From positions 1 through 41,896 of the forward strand of contig NZ_JAQYWQ010000056.1 in NCBI RefSeq assembly GCF_029379315.1: DNA of 41,896 nt. The letters are read 5' to 3'. This DNA comes from Nostoc sp. S13 (GTDB lineage Bacteria > Cyanobacteriota > Cyanobacteriia > Cyanobacteriales > Nostocaceae). Below are positions 7,187 through 16,536 of this stretch, piece after piece (position 1 is the stretch's first letter; every line of letters begins with the position of its first letter). Below the pieces are notes generated by a model. It saw only the letters and a program-made list of their open reading frames with translations. It searched no databases and had not been told where the DNA came from. Position numbers and translations under genes: made by a program.

Positions 7187-8065
7187 GTGACTGTAAAACC
7201 AGACTGGTTGCGGGTGAAAGCACCTCAGCGTGAGCGCATCGGTAACGTTAAAGAAATTTTGCGGGATTTAGCCCTCAATACAGTTTGTGAGGAAGCGTCC
7301 TGTCCGAATATTGGTGAATGTTTCAAAGCTGGGACTGCCACCTTTTTGATTATGGGCCCGGCTTGTACACGCGCTTGTCCCTACTGCGATATTGATTTTG
7401 AGAAAAAACCCAAACCACTAGACCCCACGGAACCTGCACGACTGGCGGAAGCTGTTCGCCGCATGAAACTGAATCATGTAGTAATCACTTCTGTAAACCG
7501 AGATGACTTGCTTGATGGTGGTGCATCTCAGTTTGTGGCGTGTATTGATGCGGTTCATTGTGTTTCACCCAATACGACAATTGAGGTGCTAATTCCTGAC
7601 TTATGCGGTAATTGGAATGCTCTAGAGATAATTCTACAAGCTGCGCCAGAGGTATTAAACCACAATACAGAAACTGTCCCACGCCTGTATCGCCGGGTGC
7701 GTCCCCAAGGGAATTATGATCGCACATTAGAATTATTGAAGCGATCACGCCAACTTTCTCCTAGCACATACACTAAATCCGGTATCATGGTTGGACTTGG
7801 TGAAACTGATGCCGAAATCCACCAAGTCATGCAAGACTTGCGAACTGTAGATTGCGACATTTTGACAATCGGGCAATACCTCCAACCAAGTCAAAAACAC
7901 TTGCAGGTAAATGAATTTATCAACCCAGAACAATTTGCTGCTTGGAAGGCATTCGGGGAAGAAATCGGATTTTTACAAGTTGTTTCTTCGCCATTGACAA
8001 GAAGCTCGTATCATGCTGAACAAGTCAGGGAATTAATGGAACGTTACCCCCGCAACCAATTTTAG
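7187..8065 (+). CDS. lipA: Lipoyl synthase
   Basis: A 292-aa radical SAM enzyme that inserts two sulfurs into protein-bound octanoyl groups to make lipoate for 2-oxoacid dehydrogenases and glycine cleavage. The auxiliary cluster motif is [12 protein letters not shown] (C-x4-C-x5-C), the radical SAM motif is CTRACPYC, and the C-terminal RSSYHAE holds the Ser that ligates the auxiliary cluster. The start is GTG at 7187; the ATG at 7171 is out of frame. gpsA follows 68 bp later on the same strand. Confidence 0.97.
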   Translation: MTVKPDWLRVKAPQRERIGNVKEILRDLALNTVCEEASCPNIGECFKAGTATFLIMGPACTRACPYCDIDFEKKPKPLDPTEPARLAEAVRRMKLNHVVITSVNRDDLLDGGASQFVACIDAVHCVSPNTTIEVLIPDLCGNWNALEIILQAAPEVLNHNTETVPRLYRRVRPQGNYDRTLELLKRSRQLSPSTYTKSGIMVGLGETDAEIHQVMQDLRTVDCDILTIGQYLQPSQKHLQVNEFINPEQFAAWKAFGEEIGFLQVVSSPLTRSSYHAEQVRELMERYPRNQF

Positions 8066-8133
8066 ATTTTAGATTTTAGATTTTAGATTGCTAAGAAGAT
8101 GGTGTGATTGGGTGATGGGGAGACTCTTGATTA

Positions 8134-9060
8134 ATGACTAATCTAAAATCTGTAGCAATTCTTGGTGCGGGTGCTTGGGGTGCATCTCTAGCAAATCTCG
8201 CCGCAGCGAATGGTCATCAGGTGCGCGTCTGGTCGCGTCAAGGTTCCCAAATCCAAGCAGTTTTAAAAGATGTCCAAATAGTCCTGTCCGCTATCTCAAT
8301 GATTGGTGTGAGAGATGTTGCTTCTCAAGTCCAGTCTTTCCCCCTTTCTCCAGAGACAATTTTTGTGACGGCGACGAAAGGCTTAGACCCCCAAACTACC
8401 TGCACGCCGTCGCAAATTTGGCAAACAGTATTCCCTAACCATGCAGTGGTTGTCCTGTCTGGGCCTAATTTATCAAAAGAAATTCAACTAGAATTACCAG
8501 CAGCAACGGTGGTAGCCAGTAATATTCCCACGGCTGCGGAAGTAGTGCAGTTAGTATTTTCTTCTCAACGTTTCCGGGTATATACCAATCCCGATCCCTT
8601 GGGGGTGGAACTGGGGGGAACACTGAAAAATGTCATTGCGATCGCAGCTGGTGTGTGCGATGGTTTACAGCTGGGAACCAATGCCAAAGCTGCTTTAGTC
8701 ACCCGTGGACTTACAGAAATGGTTCGCATTGGCAATGACTGGGGTGCAAAGACAGAAACATTTTATGGTTTATCGGGTCTAGGAGATCTGTTAGCAACGT
8801 GCAATAGTCCCTTAAGTCGCAATTACCAAGTCGGCTACCAGCTAGCTGGTGGTAAGTCACTTACAGAAACTCTCGCAAATTTACAAGGAACTGCTGAAGG
8901 AGTGAATACTTGTCGGGTTTTGATGCAACGAGCCAAGCAACAAAACATCGCAGTCCCAATTACTGAGCAAGTTTATCGGTTACTTCAAGGCGAAATCACA
9001 CCCCGACAAGCACTTGATCAACTGATGCTGCGAGATATCAAGCCAGAATACAACTACTAA
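8134..9060 (+). CDS. gpsA: Glycerol-3-phosphate dehydrogenase [NAD(P)+]
   Basis: A 308-aa cytosolic enzyme that reduces dihydroxyacetone phosphate to sn-glycerol 3-phosphate, the entry to phospholipid and glycolipid synthesis. The Rossmann motif is ILGAGAWGASLA (residues 9-20). The family blocks VVLSGPNLSKEI, LGGTLKNVIAIAAGVCDGL (catalytic Lys in LKN), GLGDLLATCNSPLSRN and EGVNTC are present. The start ATG is at 8134. The N-terminal substrate loop between the Rossmann motif and VQIVLSAIS is slightly short for the family, a minor variation. Confidence 0.96.
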   Translation: MTNLKSVAILGAGAWGASLANLAAANGHQVRVWSRQGSQIQAVLKDVQIVLSAISMIGVRDVASQVQSFPLSPETIFVTATKGLDPQTTCTPSQIWQTVFPNHAVVVLSGPNLSKEIQLELPAATVVASNIPTAAEVVQLVFSSQRFRVYTNPDPLGVELGGTLKNVIAIAAGVCDGLQLGTNAKAALVTRGLTEMVRIGNDWGAKTETFYGLSGLGDLLATCNSPLSRNYQVGYQLAGGKSLTETLANLQGTAEGVNTCRVLMQRAKQQNIAVPITEQVYRLLQGEITPRQALDQLMLRDIKPEYNY

Positions 9061-9766
9061 GCACACTACGGCGTAAATAGCGCAAAATCTGAGCGGCGGT
9101 TCCCGCCGTTGGCATCAGAACTTTGCAAGACAACATACCATTTCAAATGGGGCAAGAGCTTGAAATACAGTTCTTTTGAGTTTTGACTTCCGCCTTGCGC
9201 TACTAGTAGTCTGTCAATTTGAAATTGACGGGTTAAGACTGACACAAAAGAGGACACGTCACTCACTCTTTGCATCTTCTATCTCCGTGTCGAGAGAATT
9301 TTTGCCGTTAATACTAATCACTCCTCCAATATTTATTAGTTCTACTTATACCTGAATAATCCTGAGAAAAAATTGCTAAATCGTCAGGATATTACTTTTG
9401 TTGCCATGTAAATGTGACTATGCCAATTAATAAACATGATATTCACTGAAGTATGTTTATACCGTGTTATAAAAGTTACTATCACGAACCTTGAAGGTTG
9501 AAATGTTAACTAAGTAGTTTAAATATTGAAAACCTAGCTGTGGATTTGAATAGCTATTGGTTCAATCAAAAGTTTAGCAGCCGATTAAGTTCAGTAATAG
9601 TGTATCCAATCAAACCTTTACAGTTAATTTCTAAAAAAATTGTAATGGAACCTTCAACTGTGTTAGTTCATCGTAAATCACGGGAACAATAGCAACAGTT
9701 GAATAGCTGACCGTAATCTAAGCTGACCGTAATCTATTGTTACCTGGAGCCATTGAGACGATCTTT
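9061..9766. other. Long leader/intergenic region before sigma factor gene
   Basis: About 700 bp without a convincing gene. It holds a GCGGCGGTTCCCGCCG palindromic stretch near 9090-9110, a TCTGTCAATTTGAAATTGACG stem near 9210-9230 and AT-rich DNA from 9300. At 9705-9720 and 9721-9736 there is a perfect 16-bp tandem duplication (AGCTGACCGTAATCTA), 30 bp before the chosen start. The length and duplication suggest complex regulation, but no promoter could be assigned. Confidence 0.5.
9705..9736. repeat. 16-bp perfect tandem duplication upstream of sigma factor
   Basis: AGCTGACCGTAATCTA occurs twice head to tail. It lies within the probable 5' untranslated region of the sigma gene, just before TTGTTACCTGGAGCC. 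Confidence 0.9.
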
Positions 9767-11017
9767 ATGCCAGCAACATCTTTTTATGCAGATGCCCCCT
9801 ACAATACCAGAAAGTCCCGCCAGGCTTTGGACTCGGATCTGACGGTTGATGACAGTGAGTTATCGGTAGATGACCTACAGGAGCTGGAGATGGCTTCTGT
9901 TGACCATGCTAACTTTGCTGCAAACAATAACCGTCGTAGTACAGACCTAGTACGTCTATATCTTCAGGAAATTGGTCGAGTTCGCTTGTTAGGGCGAGAT
10001 GAAGAGGTTTCAGAAGCTCAAAAAGTCCAACGCTACTTGCGGATGCGGATAGTGCTTGCTAATGCCGCCAAGCAAGGCGATGAAGTGATTACACCCTATC
10101 TTCGATTAATTGAAGTTCAAGAACGTCTGACCTCCGAACTCGGACATCGCCCGTCTTTGGAAAGATGGGCTGCCACTGCTGAAATAATTTTATCGGATCT
10201 CAGACCGACTTTGGCAGATGGCAAACGTCGCTGGGCGGAAATTGGCAAGTTGACAGTCGAAGAGTTGGAGCAAATTCAGTCCCAAGGACTGCAAGCAAAA
10301 GAACACATGATTAAGGCTAATCTTCGCCTAGTTGTGTCTGTTGCTAAGAAGTATCAAAATCGCGGTTTGGAATTGTTGGATTTAGTCCAAGAAGGCACAC
10401 TAGGTTTGGAGCGGGCTGTAGAAAAATTTGACCCCACTAAGGGTTATCGCTTTAGTACCTATGCTTACTGGTGGATTCGTCAGGGAATTACACGGGCGAT
10501 CGCTACTTCTAGTCGGACGATCCGCCTACCTGTTCATATTACCGAAAAGTTAAACAAAATCAAAAAGGCTCAACGCAAAATTGCTCAAGAAAAAGGTCGC
10601 ACTCCGACTTTAGAGGATTTAGCAACTGAGTTAGAGATGACACCGACTCAAGTACGAGAAGTTTTGTTGCGGGTGCCTCGCTCCGTTTCTTTAGAAACCA
10701 AAGTAGGCAAGGATAAAGACACTGAGTTAGGCGAATTACTCGAAACTGACAGTGTAACCCCAGAAGAGATGTTAATGCGAGAATCTTTACAAAGAGACTT
10801 GCATCATCTTTTGTCAGATTTGACTAGCCGGGAGCGCGATGTAATTTTGATGCGCTTTGGTTTGGCAGATGGTCATCCTTATTCTTTAGCAGAAATTGGC
10901 CGCGCTCTCGACTTATCGCGGGAACGAGTCCGACAAATAGAATCCAAGGCTTTGCAAAAGCTACGTCAACCGAAGCGACGCAACCTCATCCGCGACTATT
11001 TGGAATCTCTAAGTTAG
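9767..11017 (+). CDS. sigC: Group 2 sigma-70 family RNA polymerase sigma factor, probably SigC
   Basis: A 416-aa primary-like sigma factor. Region 1.2 is TDLVRLYLQEIGRVRLL; region 2 has NLRLVVSVAKKY, GLELLDLVQEG and the -10 reading segment FDPTKGYRFSTYAYWWIRQGI; region 3 is LPVHITEKLNKIKKA; region 4 is LTSRERDVILMRFGL and the helix-turn-helix SLAEIGRALDLSRERVRQIE. I start at MPATSFYADAPYN (ATG 9767) because this opening matches what I recall of Nostoc SigC; the TTG at 9737 adds ten unlike residues. Group 2 sigmas adjust transcription under nutrient or stress conditions. The paralogue letter is from memory of the N-terminus and is less certain than the family. Confidence 0.93.
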   Translation: MPATSFYADAPYNTRKSRQALDSDLTVDDSELSVDDLQELEMASVDHANFAANNNRRSTDLVRLYLQEIGRVRLLGRDEEVSEAQKVQRYLRMRIVLANAAKQGDEVITPYLRLIEVQERLTSELGHRPSLERWAATAEIILSDLRPTLADGKRRWAEIGKLTVEELEQIQSQGLQAKEHMIKANLRLVVSVAKKYQNRGLELLDLVQEGTLGLERAVEKFDPTKGYRFSTYAYWWIRQGITRAIATSSRTIRLPVHITEKLNKIKKAQRKIAQEKGRTPTLEDLATELEMTPTQVREVLLRVPRSVSLETKVGKDKDTELGELLETDSVTPEEMLMRESLQRDLHHLLSDLTSRERDVILMRFGLADGHPYSLAEIGRALDLSRERVRQIESKALQKLRQPKRRNLIRDYLESLS

Positions 11018-11029
11018 TCATTTGTCATT

Positions 11030-11110
11030 AGTCATTTGTCATTAGAAAACTGCACTTGACAAATGACTAGGGACAAAAGGCTGATTTTATCCTCAGGTCA
11101 AAAGCCTTTT
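11030..11110 (+). terminator. Inverted repeats after sigma gene, possible terminator
   Basis: AGTCATTTGTC (11030-11040) pairs with GACAAATGACT (11058-11068), and AAAAGGCT (11075-11082) pairs with AGCCTTTT (11103-11110), just after the sigma stop codon. The T run is short, so termination is only plausible. The rest of the gap to 11478 shows no gene. Confidence 0.45.
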
Positions 11111-11478
11111 AGAGGCTTGTAGTAAATGATTTGCATTTAATTGTACAAGAGTTTCCCCAGACCTTTGCTGAGATATTTTGAAGGTGGTGATTAACTAAGT
11201 ATTTCATTAATTCGTAGCGAATTCTCTGCCCTTTCCTCTGCCCCCATACCCTGCGGATCGCGCCGCGCTTATGCGTTTCAATTTCAGCAATCGTTACAAG
11301 TATCTTAACTATTAACCCAAGTTGCTAGTTATGCGGGAGTGCGATGCCTACTCACGTAACCACTTAAGCAATAAAATCCCCTCCAGTCAGAAAGTTCGGG
11401 GGTGTATAGGTTATTAGGGTAAAGCATCTATTCAAAACCTTTCCCTTTTCCCTTTCCCCGAACGTATTGGTATGTCGC

Positions 11479-13299
11479 CTAACTCAGGAGTTCTCCTGTT
11501 TCTTGCAAGGAGTGCAAGCGGCGGTAAATACCCTCGTGACGCAAGAGTTCATTGTGGCTACCCACTTCTACAATCTTTCCTTGCTCCAGAACCACAATTT
11601 TATCTGCTTCTCGCACTGTGCTTAAACGGTGGGCAATGACGATAGTAGTGCAAGTGCCCTGAATTGATCGCATCGCTAGCTGAATTGAACGCTCAGACTC
11701 ATAATCTAAACTAGAGGTGGCTTCGTCAAAAATTAGTACGTCTGGTTCCACTAGCAACGCCCTCGCAATTCCCAAGCGTTGTCTTTGTCCTCCAGATAAC
11801 CTGACACCTCGTTCTCCCACGACGGTGTAATAACCTTGGGATAAGTGCTGCACTACTTCATCGACTCTGGCAATTCTACAGGCTTCGTGAACCTGCTCCA
11901 AACTAGCATTTGTCCTACCATAAGTCAGGTTATCCAATATAGTACCGTTGAAAACGTCTACTTCTTGGTGAACGATCGCTAATCTTCGTCTATATTTACC
12001 CACATCCAAAGTCCGAATATCTTGACCATCAATCAGAATTTGACCTTCTTGAGGTTCAAAATATCGCAACAGCAATTTCACTAAAGTAGACTTACCAGAA
12101 CCGGAACGTCCGACTAATGCTACTGTTTGGTATGGCTCAATCAACAAGTTTATATCTTGCAAAACTTGACGATTGGCATCATACCCAAAACTGACGTGCG
12201 ACAACTCAACTTTTCCAGTAAATTTATAAGGTGATTCTGTCTGGTTGCTCTCTTCTAAAAGATTAGCTGAATCAGATGCAGTTGGCTCTTGAAGAAATTC
12301 GTGAAACCGTAGCATGGAAGAATAACGACGGGCAAAAACTTCTGCCAAATTGTTAATAGGTTCTAATTCGGCATATGCCATGCTAGAAAGAGTTAAGGTC
12401 ATGATAAAGTGACCGAGAGAAATTTTTCCATCTACTGTTGCTGCTAGAGTCAAACCCAGCATAATAAACACGCAAAACTGAATTACAGTCCTTTGCCAAG
12501 TAGCCAGTTTCACATAACCTTTGTGGATGCGATACTCAACCAGCATTAATTCACGATCCAAGCGTTGCTTTTGCCGTTTTAGTTCCTTAGTTTCTGTACC
12601 AAATGCTTTTACCGTTTTGATGTTGGTGATCAGTTCAGAACTGCGGCTTTCTGTATTCTCTGCATATTTATCCAGAAGAGTTTCGTGCAAACTTATCTGC
12701 TGTAAATTCCTCAAGCTCAAGGCAAGAATAACTACAAAGGAAATCAGATATAAAATCGCAATTCGCCACTCAATCACCAAGATAAACACGAAAATTCCCA
12801 GTACACGAGCTAGTCTAGGAATCAACTGTCCGGCAACTTCGGGGTACGTAAAAGTGTGGTTAGTAATACCTCTAGCTATTCTTCCAGCAATGCGCCCGGG
12901 GTTATTTTCATCATAAAATTCTAGTGGAAGTGTGAGAATTTTTTCTATGGCTGTTTGGGTTTTCTGCCGACGCAATCTTAAGGATATATCCCAATGAAAC
13001 CAATGGGTTAACCAAGGTTGTGTTGGCGCTCTCACTACGCTGACAACGAAAATTAAACCCAGTAATACAGCCAAAGATAGACTTTTAGTAACTGGGTAAT
13101 TGGTGATGTCGGAAACAGTTGCGATCGCACTTTGAAGTGGTTTATCCAACGGTTGACCAGACAAAACGTTTAGAATCTGCCCGATCGCATAAGGGACAAC
13201 CAAATGAATAATCTCGTAAATGCTGGATGTTGTAATACTGAAAACACTCAGCTTCCAATCAGAGCGAAAGTAATTGACAATATCTTGAAATTTGGCCAT
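11479..13299 (-). CDS. ABC transporter, fused permease and ATPase (exporter type)
   Basis: A 606-aa half-transporter with five to six membrane helices in the first 320 residues and an ATPase after about residue 365. Walker A is VGRSGSGKST, the signature is LSGGQRQRLGIARALL, Walker B is VLIFDEATSSLD, followed by the H-loop IAHRL. I prefer MAKFQDIVNYF (ATG 13299) over the ATG three codons upstream. Family members export lipids, peptides or drugs as dimers; the substrate cannot be read here. It stands alone, with the next gene 80 bp upstream on the same strand. Confidence 0.92.
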   Translation of the reverse strand: MAKFQDIVNYFRSDWKLSVFSITTSSIYEIIHLVVPYAIGQILNVLSGQPLDKPLQSAIATVSDITNYPVTKSLSLAVLLGLIFVVSVVRAPTQPWLTHWFHWDISLRLRRQKTQTAIEKILTLPLEFYDENNPGRIAGRIARGITNHTFTYPEVAGQLIPRLARVLGIFVFILVIEWRIAILYLISFVVILALSLRNLQQISLHETLLDKYAENTESRSSELITNIKTVKAFGTETKELKRQKQRLDRELMLVEYRIHKGYVKLATWQRTVIQFCVFIMLGLTLAATVDGKISLGHFIMTLTLSSMAYAELEPINNLAEVFARRYSSMLRFHEFLQEPTASDSANLLEESNQTESPYKFTGKVELSHVSFGYDANRQVLQDINLLIEPYQTVALVGRSGSGKSTLVKLLLRYFEPQEGQILIDGQDIRTLDVGKYRRRLAIVHQEVDVFNGTILDNLTYGRTNASLEQVHEACRIARVDEVVQHLSQGYYTVVGERGVRLSGGQRQRLGIARALLVEPDVLIFDEATSSLDYESERSIQLAMRSIQGTCTTIVIAHRLSTVREADKIVVLEQGKIVEVGSHNELLRHEGIYRRLHSLQETGELLS

Positions 13300-13387
13300 G
13301 ATGCACACCGTCCAAGAGCGCGATCGTAAGCTTGGAACTAATATGTTACAAGCGTATTACAATTTAGTCAAGGGCTATAGGTTTAAA

Positions 13388-14194
13388 TTATTCCTTTGGA
13401 GTTGTAGGTATTTGTGCGGGGATAAATTCTAAGCGATAGCGATAGAGAGCAACTGGTCGAGAACCAGCTTTAAAGTAATCTGGATCTTGTGGTGAAAGAT
13501 AGACAGCAGTAACTTGATCTGCCTCAATTGCCGGATTAGCTGTTGAAAGTTTATGATAAGCAGTGGTAGATTCTACAGAGTTTAAATAGGGGCGTGAACC
13601 GCCTTTGAATAGTTGTTGAAACACTTCTGTGGTGATGAACTTGCCATCAGGGGTAGTTTCTATCGCTCGTGCAGTCACAATGGAAACTAGTTGGCGACTG
13701 CTACGCAAGAACGTAATTTGACGATTAGGTGAATCTGGATCTACTTTGACTAATAACACTGCTTCATCCCCTAAATAAGCCCTTGCCAAATTTAAGCTAT
13801 TAAACGCTCTATCTGCTACTAAAATTGGGGATTTATTATCTATCTGAGGAAATATTTTCAACCCAGGAACATGTGGTTGCTCTTTCACAAATCTTACTAC
13901 AAAACTCACAGGCTGATTTAATTGTCGGCGATTACCTTCAAATCCAGGCGTTACGATATCTGGTGCTAAAGGCGCAACTAAATCCACCAACGTACTTGTA
14001 ACTTGCCAAGTACCAGCCATCCATTCAGGGTAAACCAAATCACCCGCAGCTGGTTGCACTGAAGTTAATTTTTCCCATTGGGGAAAATTTGTTAACCGCT
14101 CAGACAACTCTCCTGCAAGAGCTTCGCCACCCCACAATAGGAATAAAACCAGCAAGCAACAACTCCAAATTACCTTCATTGTACGCATTAGCAA
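13388..14194 (-). CDS. Secreted/lumenal conserved protein (DUF6816-like)
   Basis: A 268-aa protein with an N-terminal signal peptide (VIWSCCLLVLFLLWGGEALAGE, probable cleavage after ALA). The mature part has LVYPEWMAGTWQVTSTLVDLVAPLAPDIVTPGFEGN and ends VALYRYRLEFIPA. This matches cyanobacterial proteins related to plant chloroplast proteins of unknown role, which I recall as DUF6816. The location is probably the thylakoid lumen or periplasm. The start could be the ATG at 14194 or one of the two internal ATGs a few codons later. Confidence 0.75.
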   Translation of the reverse strand: MLMRTMKVIWSCCLLVLFLLWGGEALAGELSERLTNFPQWEKLTSVQPAAGDLVYPEWMAGTWQVTSTLVDLVAPLAPDIVTPGFEGNRRQLNQPVSFVVRFVKEQPHVPGLKIFPQIDNKSPILVADRAFNSLNLARAYLGDEAVLLVKVDPDSPNRQITFLRSSRQLVSIVTARAIETTPDGKFITTEVFQQLFKGGSRPYLNSVESTTAYHKLSTANPAIEADQVTAVYLSPQDPDYFKAGSRPVALYRYRLEFIPAQIPTTPKE

Positions 14195-14493
14195 TTTTGT
14201 ATTTATTGATTAAAAATTAAGTAATTTTTTGTAAAAAATTAAAAGTTTCTAGTAAGTGGTTCAACGCTCAAGCGCTTGCTAAAAAGTAATCACAGAGTTT
14301 TACTTTTTTTTGGATAGTTCAGTTTATTTGCGCCAATTTACTTAATCTATGAGATAATAATGAACTTAAGCTATTATGTATTATTCTGCTAGCTATTCAC
14401 CCACTGAATATCGTTTAGTCACTAATTTTCCATCACAAGCAGCCAACATAGTTAAAGATACTTAACCCCACAATCCCAAATTATGGTAACAGC

Positions 14494-14832
14494 ATGACGT
14501 TGGCATTAGGCATGATTGAAGTTTATGGCGTTCCCACAGCAGTAGAAGCGGGAGATGCCATGTGTAAAGCTGCCCGTATTACCCTTGTTGGTTATGAAAA
14601 TACTGATTTGGGACGAATTACCGTGTTAATTCGGGGGGTTGTGGGCGAGGTAAATGTGGCGGTGACAGCAGGACTAAAGGCGGTTCTGCGAGTTAATGGT
14701 GGCGAGGTGCTTTCTTATCATATTATTCCTCGCCCCCACGGAAATTTAGAATATGTTTTACCGATTCATCGCAGCGTTAATGTGGAGCAGTTCAGTGCAG
14801 ATATCCGATTTCCTCCACCCCTATCAGTTTAG
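14494..14832 (+). CDS. ccmK: Carboxysome shell protein, CcmK-type BMC domain with unusual pore loop
   Basis: A 112-aa single BMC-domain protein. It tracks CcmK1/2 closely (GMIEVYGVPTAVEAGDAM, KAARITLVGYE, RVNGGEVLSYHIIPRPH, NLEYVLPI). In CcmK1/2 the central pore loop at residues 36-39 is KIGS; here it is N-T-D-L. The Lys and Ser that shape the positively charged pore are thus replaced. The gene lies alone, outside any visible ccm operon, like satellite ccmK3/4-type paralogues. The pore divergence is consistent with one of the newer CcmK classes reported in heterocyst formers, but the class is uncertain. It probably forms part of the beta-carboxysome facet and alters metabolite passage. Confidence 0.92.
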   Translation: MTLALGMIEVYGVPTAVEAGDAMCKAARITLVGYENTDLGRITVLIRGVVGEVNVAVTAGLKAVLRVNGGEVLSYHIIPRPHGNLEYVLPIHRSVNVEQFSADIRFPPPLSV

Positions 14833-14837
14833 CTGTA

Positions 14838-15242
14838 TTAAATTTCTGCTGGTAAAGGTTGCCAAATATCTCCATACTGTTCTCGTAAAGCTTGCCAAGT
14901 TTCCACCTGTCCGGGTTCATATTCTCCCGGTTTACCCCATTGCAAAAATAGGCTTAAAGCAGGCTCCTGTTTCTCATCTAAAAACCGAATAGCAAAAGTT
15001 GTAAAATTACCCCTCTTCGCTTCACCTGTTTCAAATTTCACTTGAGTAATTTTGTCCATATTCAAGTGAAACTCAAAGCCTTCGGTGTGCATATTCGCGT
15101 ACTTACCTTTGGGCAATTCTGCATAAAATAACTTTTCTAGTTTACCCCTTGCTTCTAATACAGCAGCGCTGCTAGTCACAATTAGACGCAAAGTTCCTAA
15201 ATTTTCACAAGCGGCTAAAAATTCTTTTAATGTTGTGGTCAT
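14838..15242 (-). CDS. ChuX/HutX-like heme-related protein
   Basis: A 134-aa soluble protein, MTTTLKEFLAACENLGTLRLIV, with GKYANMHTEGFEFHLNMDKITQVKFE and FLDEKQEPALSLFLQWGK. Cyanobacterial proteins of this type are, as I recall, assigned to the ChuX/HutX heme-binding-like fold. No heme-uptake genes are nearby, so a true heme function is unproven. It is convergent with ccmK, 5 bp between the stops. Confidence 0.65.
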   Translation of the reverse strand: MTTTLKEFLAACENLGTLRLIVTSSAAVLEARGKLEKLFYAELPKGKYANMHTEGFEFHLNMDKITQVKFETGEAKRGNFTTFAIRFLDEKQEPALSLFLQWGKPGEYEPGQVETWQALREQYGDIWQPLPAEI

Positions 15243-15286
15243 TTGTCATTTGTCCTTTGTCATTTGTTAAACGATGAGTCCTAACT

Positions 15287-15325
15287 AATGCCCAATGCCC
15301 AATGCCCAATGCCCAATGCCCGATA
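15287..15325. repeat. Inverted-orientation GGGCATT array (CCCAATG)
   Basis: Four to five CCCAATGC-type 7-bp units, preceded by ATTTGTCATTTGTCCTTTGTC units at 15240-15267. They lie between the HutX-like gene and phoH. Confidence 0.85.
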
Positions 15326-15326
15326 C

Positions 15327-16280
15327 CTATTTTTCGTATTGTTCATAAGCAGCGACAATGCGCTGAACTAGGGGATGGCGCACGACATCTTTTTGGGAAA
15401 ATTCGCAAAAGGCAATGCCTTCAACGTGTTTTAGAATTTGTAAAGCCACTCCTAAACCCGATTGTTGGTGAAGTGGTAAATCAGTTTGTGTCATGTCGCC
15501 TGTAATCACCATCCGTGAACGGAAACCCAAACGAGTTAAAACCATTTTCATCTGGGCGGGTGTAGTATTTTGAGCTTCATCCACAATTACAAAGGCGTTA
15601 TTGAGGGTGCGTCCCCGCATATAGGCGAGTGGTGCGACTTCAATCACACCGCGTTCCATTAAACTAGGTACTTTTTCTGGGTCAATGAATTCATAAATAG
15701 CATCATAAAGTGGGCGAAGATAGGGATTAACTTTCTGCTGTAAGTCTCCAGGCAAAAAACCGAGTTTTTCACCAGCTTCGACGGCAGGGCGAGTTAAAAT
15801 TAACTTTTCAAACTGGTTAGCAAGGAGTGCTTGCACGGCGACAACAACAGCGAGATAAGTCTTACCAGTACCAGCAGGCCCAACGCCGAAGGTGAGATCA
15901 CGTCTACGGAGTGCATCGATATATTGACGCTGGCGGAAGGTTTTGGCACGGACTTCTTCACCCCGGCGACTTTTGGCGAGGACATCTCGCTGTAAGTCTT
16001 GCAGTTCCCCTTGACGATCGCTATCTATGGCTTGACGGGCTGTTAAAATATCGGCAATGGAAATAGTATTGCCTTTAATCCAGAGGTCTTTAAGCGATCG
16101 CACTAATCGAGAAGCCAGATCAATTTGCCCTTCAGTACCAGAAATCAGTAATTCCTGTCCACGTAGCACTAAAATAGCTCCTGTTTGCCGAGATAAGATT
16201 TTGAGATTTTCTTCTCCATCTCCGGCTAAAGCGATGGCACTGGGAACATTCGGCAGTTGAATTGTTAAGGACCCTGCCAT
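15327..16280 (-). CDS. phoH: PhoH-like P-loop ATPase
   Basis: A 317-aa protein from ATG 16280 (MAGSLTIQLPNV); a TTG 12 codons upstream is possible. An N-terminal KH-like part (about residues 5-75) precedes the ATPase, with Walker A GVGPAGTGKTYLA, Walker B AFVIVDEAQNTT and the sensor TGDMTQTD. PhoH family members are thought to act in RNA metabolism, often with the endoribonuclease YbeY; the Pho-regulon link holds only in some bacteria. The gap before the KH gene includes a short hairpin (GTAGGGGCGTACATCTGTACGCCCCTAC, in two arms). Confidence 0.92.
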   Translation of the reverse strand: MAGSLTIQLPNVPSAIALAGDGEENLKILSRQTGAILVLRGQELLISGTEGQIDLASRLVRSLKDLWIKGNTISIADILTARQAIDSDRQGELQDLQRDVLAKSRRGEEVRAKTFRQRQYIDALRRRDLTFGVGPAGTGKTYLAVVVAVQALLANQFEKLILTRPAVEAGEKLGFLPGDLQQKVNPYLRPLYDAIYEFIDPEKVPSLMERGVIEVAPLAYMRGRTLNNAFVIVDEAQNTTPAQMKMVLTRLGFRSRMVITGDMTQTDLPLHQQSGLGVALQILKHVEGIAFCEFSQKDVVRHPLVQRIVAAYEQYEK

Positions 16281-16408
16281 AGTATTTCTTAATTCGTGAG
16301 GATCTGTGTTTGACAAAGGTTGGTATTTTCTCGCTAATGGCGAAATTAGGCTTTTATTACTTACATTTTGGAAAATCTTTGCAACAAATTAATCGGCAGT
16401 AGGGGCGT

Positions 16409-16434
16409 ACATCTGTACGCCCCTACTGGTGAAG
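16409..16434. repeat. GTACGCCCCTAC inverted repeat
   Basis: Arms GTAGGGGCGTAC and GTACGCCCCTAC flank the 4-nt loop ATCT. It lies between the KH-domain gene and phoH, both on the minus strand. It is a common cyanobacterial dispersed hairpin that may end or stabilise the upstream transcript. Confidence 0.7.
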
Positions 16435-16536
16435 AGTCCAAAAAAAGATCCAAAAATCTTTTTGCTACTTTCCATCCTGACAAAAATTCTGAGCGGAGGT
16501 AACGACAACCGCTCAGACTTGCTCTCTAGTTTTAAT

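Noticed and set aside
9066..9275. 69-aa minus-strand ORF before the sigma gene
   Set aside because: Overlaps palindromic repeat DNA and has no recognisable features.
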